A DNA stretch of 64,000 nt from Smittia aterrima (lineage: Eukaryota > Arthropoda > Insecta > Diptera > Chironomidae): the NCBI GenBank assembly GCA_033063855.1, contig CP093831.1:16182001-16246000 (forward strand). Reading direction: 5' to 3'. The notes below the pieces were generated by a model. The model searched no databases and had not been told where the DNA came from. It saw nothing but the letters and a program-made list of their open reading frames with translations. Position numbers and translations under genes: made by a program. The stretch's first letter is position 1. Each line of letters starts with the position of its first letter. This document shows positions 58,401 to 64,000 of the stretch, piece after piece.

Positions 58401-61400
58401 AAAATTCTACCTGGCCAAATTCAATTTCTTCTTCTGCTTCTTGTTATTAAGAGTCTGAAGATATAAAAGTAATAAGAAAGAAATTTGATTTCGGACTAAA
58501 GAATCTATTGAACAATCAAAGGAGCAATGATATTGCTAAACTTTGAGTGGCGAAATCTCAAGAAAAATTTTAATGAAGTTTCTATTATCAATGATTTTCA
58601 ATTTTGATTACAAAAACTTGAACCGAAAATGTTACTAGATGAAGCTTCCAATTGACTAACATCCGTTTGTATTTCGAGTTATTTATTTCTTAATTTATTG
58701 ATACGTAAAGATTTTAATGGTGGCCGGTTTTGTTTGCTCGATTGCCCTCTCCACCGAACTTAAGGCCTCGGAAACCTTTTTTTCTCTCAGAATAAATTCT
58801 TCGTACGAAGATTAATTTTAAGAGCAATTTTTAATTCTTCGAATTAGTTTAACATTAGCAATATGCTGGCTATTATTATTTTTGGCGAGGTTACCTTTTT
58901 GGCTTGGGTGAGTCCGCGGCGTCGACGATTGGGTAACGTTTAGTTTAGTTGCTACTTTTGCAACGGTCTCCCCATAAAACCATAAAATAATATTTAATTA
59001 TATCCGAGCAAATGACTGCAAAACTTCATCCTTAGTCTTCTCTCTCTCTCTTCCATCATAAAAATTCATTAACTATTAGTTTGCGGAAAATTATGCAAGA
59101 AGTTATGAATAGAGAAGGAAGAAGCCGACCAACAATGATGCGATAATGCATTAAACATATTTCTGAGCATGAACAACATAACACAGAATCGGGATGAAAG
59201 AGCAAGCGAAAAAGAACAACGAAAGAAAAGGAATTTCTTGTGTTTTTAATGCGTTCAGGTAAAATGCACATTTCAACAAATTCTCTGTGCAGCAAACAGT
59301 GATGAAGCTTACCCAAGATTAAAGAATCAACAATTGATCCTTCCTTGTTTTTACTCTCGTCTATTGGATTTTCTACTTAGACTTCATTTGGACCTTTGTG
59401 CTTGGTAATTTCCTTTACAGTGCACCACTGGACACAAAAAACAGGTCCAGGCTAAAAAAAATATCTCTAAGAAAGATACGAGAGAGAAACACTTATTATT
59501 GACAAGGGTACCACAGAATGCAATAATCCCTAACTAAATAAATTATAATTCTATTATTTTTCTTTTTGTTTCGTTAAGAAAACAACAAAAATTTATTTTT
59601 ATTTTTACCTTTTTTTATTTGATTTCAACTAAAGTGTTGGCGGCTTTAAAGTATTTTAGTGAGACTGTGAGAGGGAGAGATGATCTTGAGTGGGAGAATG
59701 TTGATAAACAAGAAAATTTCTTCGCATGAAGAAATAAATTTTACAAACTAATTTGTTCTGGACAGTTGTGACCCAATTTCTGAATGTTCCCCAATCTTCG
59801 TTACACATTTAAAGTGTTCACTTTTTTTTTGTGAAAATATCTTTTTATATTTACTTGATATTTTCGAGTCTCTTAGTTTTTACCTGCTTCAATTTGATCG
59901 TCTGCTGTTCTTTTTATCCAAGTCTGCCCAAGTCTGTTTGTTTCAGGCGATTTGCTCATTTTTTTTCTAACTTTACGATTGTGTAAAGCGCATTTGAGTT
60001 GAAACATTAATAGATTTATTAAAGGAAAAGGTTTTCGCCTCAATTCGAATTCTATTGAATTTAACCGAAAGGAATGATCCCGAAAATCTTTCAATGCCTT
60101 CATATCGTCACGTACAGGTTGCCTTTTATCTTCGAAACAGATTTGAAGTACAATCTTGATGCAATGCAGTTCGAGAGAGAATTTCTATGATTTCTTAGAA
60201 AATATTTCGTGTCATTAATTCCTGGCTCGTAATGTTCAAGATCTTTTCTTGTCTTCGACTCGAAAACGACTTCAATGCATCAGAGATAAAGGTTTTTTTT
60301 TCTCTTAATTTCTTCATGTGCATGAAAATTTAGTTTTGACGTTGAGATGCCCGGCATGTTATTTGATATTTTCAAACTGAATTTTTGCCTAAAATAATAA
60401 ATTTCTTGCAATGCTCCTTTCTAAAAACTAAAACACTTATTCACTAAGCCAATGTTACAAAGGCGAATTTCTGTTTATGCTGAACTTGCGACATGTGTTT
60501 TTACTTGAATTACTCATGAATCTGTTTTAAACTAAACAGACGACTTTATCATTTGTAATTAGTTACTTATGAAGACAGAGACGAAGTGGAGTGAGGAAGA
60601 CCTTGAAAGCATCTTCAAAAGTCTGTGCGCAGCAAAGCTGAGAATCGCAATTACATAAATTAATCAGGCGCGCGTTTTTATCGTGACGTTAAGCAGTTGA
60701 CTTCTGTTAAATTTGTGCATTATTAATTCCAGTTTTGCTGTTGTCTTCGTGTGCCTGCATTCACTTTAATGTCCAAAAATATTCAAAAGGAAGGAGAAAA
60801 ATGCGAAAAGAAGAAGGAAGCCCCGACAACGACTCGCGATGCAACCATGAAATATTCGCTAACTAAATATTAATAAAGTCTGACCTTGGATATTCTTTTT
60901 CTCTTCATCGCGATACATAACGTTGCAGAACGCAGTTATATTTCGCTTAAAGTCATTTCTGCAATTCTGCTGTCTTTTCCTTTCGCTCTCATCGCGCGCT
61001 TGCTTGTTGTTTTCTTCTCTCTGGGGTTTGTTTGTTCTTGTTGTTTCCTTCCACACAAAAACCGAAGAAACACAGAAAATATTTTTGGATGATGATCATG
61101 CACGACATGACTGACTAATACATCGAAGAAATCCGCTATCTTCTAATGCAAGTTGATTCGAGCAAATATTTCAATGGAGATCAAGAAGGAAATTGTTTCG
61201 AGCATAATTTGTTGCGGACGACTAAGATGTGTAGCATTTGTTCTTGGAATTGAATTGCCAATTTTATTAAAATATATTCAAATTAAGAGAAGATTTGATG
61301 GTTCGTTCGAATATGAGGTTAACGATCGCCATGCTCAGTAGTCTCGAACTCTATGATCGTCCCACTCAAAACACTCAAAAGAATGATCCATTTCAATGTG

Positions 61401-64000
61401 CAACAAACACATTTTTTACTTCTATTTTTATACATTTCTTAACATCTAATGGTGAAAAAAAAAGGTAAAGAATATAATCGTCCCATCGATGAACGAGAAA
61501 TTCCGAGAAAAAGTAAATTCAACGTTTTATATTTTATATGTCGGTATCCGAAATTAGTTTCTGAAAAAAGAATTAAAAATTTTTGCTTCTATCTTCTCCT
61601 TTCATTTTATTTTGGTGTGTACGAAAGATCTTGCATTTCAATCCTCCGTTTATTGCTTTTTCTCGGATAGTTTCCTTCGTTGTTTCTTTCGCTATCCTTG
61701 AACATGCTCTCCCTCTCTCACTCGCGCGCTTCACTATTCGATGCATGCTCGAGAACTTGAATGCACGAATTTAATAATTTTTAGCCAATCACTTTTCTGG
61801 CACAATCATCTTGTTCCTTTCGCTTGTGCTAGCGAAGATTTATTGTTGAGAGCGTCAATTATGCGTAACGGTAAAACTTTATTTTGTATTTTCGAAATTT
61901 ATGCACAAAATTTTGGCTTTGAGGAGATTGGAATCTTCTCTCGTGTCGTTTGTTATTTGCGCATCATCATCTAATTTTTTTTGTGTTTGGAAAGCTAACT
62001 GGACTTGAGATGAAAATGAATTTAAGTATGCGAAATTACCATCGACAGCGAAGATATTTGCATCGTCGGCGAAACTTTTATCACGCCACTCAAATGATTT
62101 TTTATTCGGCCTAGTTTACCTCCTTTGAGATTTGAAATATTTTCATGATCAAATTAGCGAGCATCATAAAGAAAACTTTGAGTGCGCAAAACGTAAACAA
62201 CAGATTAATAAGAATTCTTCGCGACATTCATTAGCGGCTTTCATTTTCCGAGTGGGACTTGATCGACTCTTGCACTGAGAGAAAACCCGCGAATGTAAAG
62301 GAAAAATTCACGATCGCGCGAGAGTTTTCATCGACGTAGTAGAGAAAATTCTTTTCAAGATCTTCTTTCAGAAAAAATGTAAAAATAACTTGATCTGGTG
62401 CTTTTTCTTCTCCTCTCAGTCGCTCGAACAAAAGATTTTCGTGAACACATAAAAAGTTTTCCCTCTTGCCTTTCAATTAAATAATTTCCCTGATAATTTT
62501 TCAATTTACAATTTGAGAACTCTGGAAGTGTTTTTCGTTGTTGCTGTGTGTTTACTTGTTTATTTTCGTCGCGGTGTGCCTCATTAAGTACAAGAAATAA
62601 ATTCCAAAGAAAACATTGAGCCTCAAGTGACTTTCCTTCAAAACAAAAGAGAAACGTTCTATTTTTGAAAATAATTAAAGTGTAAAAAGTCGGAAAGAGA
62701 TCACGATGAACAGAAGGCGACACAACACGACCTACAAGCCTCCATTCCGATCAAAAAACAGACGGGTGAGCACACAATGAGTCCTCCATCAGAGAAAAAC
62801 TGCGAAGAAGATTTGCCGAACGTTACGAGCGAAAATCCATGACGTAGCATGCATTGCGATTTGTATGACTCAACGTTGTTAAACATTTCCGATTCATTTT
62901 CGTTGTAAACAATCGAGGCGTCATTGCACAATTGCAGGGAATTTCATGAATCAACTGCAGATTATAATGCGATGGCGAAGGAGAAGAGACGATGAAAACA
63001 CATTATCGGGAAGTTTCCCATTTACGAAAATAAAATGCTGAAACGGAAAGCCGACAAGCGAAACGTGACGTCAGCAACAATGAATTTTCAATCTCGATTG
63101 TGTGTTTGGCTGCCGGTTGTCTTACTCATTTCATCCTTTTGAATCAGACACAATTTAAGAAGTTCCGTCATCAACTTTTGTAATCTTCGACGACGTTTAG
63201 TGCTAAGTTCAAATTAAGCCGTATGAATGAAAGTTGTAATCGCAAAGACGCGTGCGCTTTTTCCCCCTCAAAGTGAAGTTTTATTTGGTCGAAAAAGAAA
63301 TGCCACACATCGAAAAGTTTGTGCTAAAAAAGTCAGACCTCGATAAGACTTTCGAAGAGAGACTTTCGTTTCATGTCTAATCTTGAAAATCGAAAGTTCA
63401 TGAAACTATTTTCGTTGTCAGCGAACCTCACAGCCAAATCAATTTCCACAAACAAAACAAAATCTCGTCGAAAACAATGAAAATTCTTTTTTGATTATAC
63501 GCAATGAGCAGTTGGGGAAGTGAGTTTTTCGTTCTGCGCTTGCGCTTCTTCCGCACATACCTGCACCAACTTTGTGTGTACGAACAAAACTCCAAACCAC
63601 CACAGAGCAAAAAGTTTTTCGGAAAATTTTCCTGTGTGTGCTTTTAGTCATGGCTCTCAATCATTTTAATTCAGAGATTTTCCTTTTTTAAAAAAGTTTC
63701 TCGGCAAGAAAAGTGCAACAAAGCGGAGTTATTAACTTAGTTTACAATAGCTTGAATCTAGCTGCAGTTCTGCGACAAGCAGGCGACACTGGATTCGAGA
63801 ATCTGTAATTATAAATTACACATTTTTCTCAAGTTGGATTTAGTTTTCCTTAGAAAAAAAAAATCTTCCCCATTCACCATCCAAAAGTGAGAGAAATCCA
63901 TTGAAGGATGGAAAAGTCGACGAAAGCTGAAAGTTTTAAAGAAATGAGTGCAATCCGAGGTGACTGGTTGTGTTTTTGAGGTCATAGACAGTTGTTCGCT
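52451..64000. other. Gene-poor DNA upstream of the abrupt-like gene, part 2
   Basis: No gene is supported. Dinucleotide runs occur at about 57977-57992 (GA) and 59041-59052 (TC). Short frames at 55450-55623, 58284-58466, 61153-61341 and 62231-62723 have no family resemblance. I found no tRNA, transposase fragment or terminal inverted repeat. The tract probably holds long-range regulatory DNA or untranslated exons, with possibly another gene starting beyond the right edge. Confidence 0.35.

Overview
The window is insect nuclear DNA, AT-rich, with short spliced introns (mostly 40-70 nt) at the left and centre and a large gene-poor regulatory tract at the right. Gene content (abrupt-type BTB zinc-finger gene, calpain A, Es2/ESS2, pickpocket-type DEG/ENaC channels, GT10 fucosyltransferase) fits a dipteran. 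Compact introns and several orphan secreted proteins would suit a nematoceran such as a chironomid midge, but the species is inference. I saw no tRNA, rRNA, CRISPR, viral sequence or intact transposon. All exon models come from reading GT/AG sites and phase by hand.

Layout. 1-3.5 kb: two TATA-driven minus-strand genes for Cys- and Lys-rich secreted orphan proteins. 3.6-4 kb: a doubtful ORF. 5.3-5.65 kb: a decayed copy of a small secreted-peptide gene. 5.7-7.1 kb: alpha-1,3-fucosyltransferase (minus). 8.0-8.3 kb: an intact small secreted-peptide gene (minus). 8.8-16.6 kb: a tandem duplication with two units, each holding two pickpocket channel genes on the minus strand (B downstream of A, 21 nt apart). 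17.2-17.45 kb: another member of the small secreted-peptide family (plus). 17.7-19.3 kb: Es2. 19.8-21.1 kb: a third Cys-rich secreted orphan. 21.7-26.9 kb: calpain A with alternative 5' exons. 27.6-29.2 kb: a protein with three repeated C2..H2 finger modules (minus). 30.6-30.9 kb: a possible spliced micropeptide gene. 32.7-44.3 kb: abrupt-like BTB zinc-finger gene (minus) with two alternative zinc-finger ends separated from the BTB exons by a 7.6-kb intron. 44.3-64 kb: no convincing gene; probably the 5' regulatory domain of the BTB gene.

Two points stand out. First, each downstream channel gene (B) has no N-terminal exon of its own. It keeps a splice acceptor in the same phase as exon 1 of the upstream gene (A), so A and B could share one first exon and promoter, or be dicistronic. 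Second, two small secreted-peptide genes flank the channel duplication as an inverted pair. They have almost identical 117-bp promoter/leader blocks and near-identical signal peptides but strongly diverged mature peptides, the pattern of fast-evolving secreted effectors.
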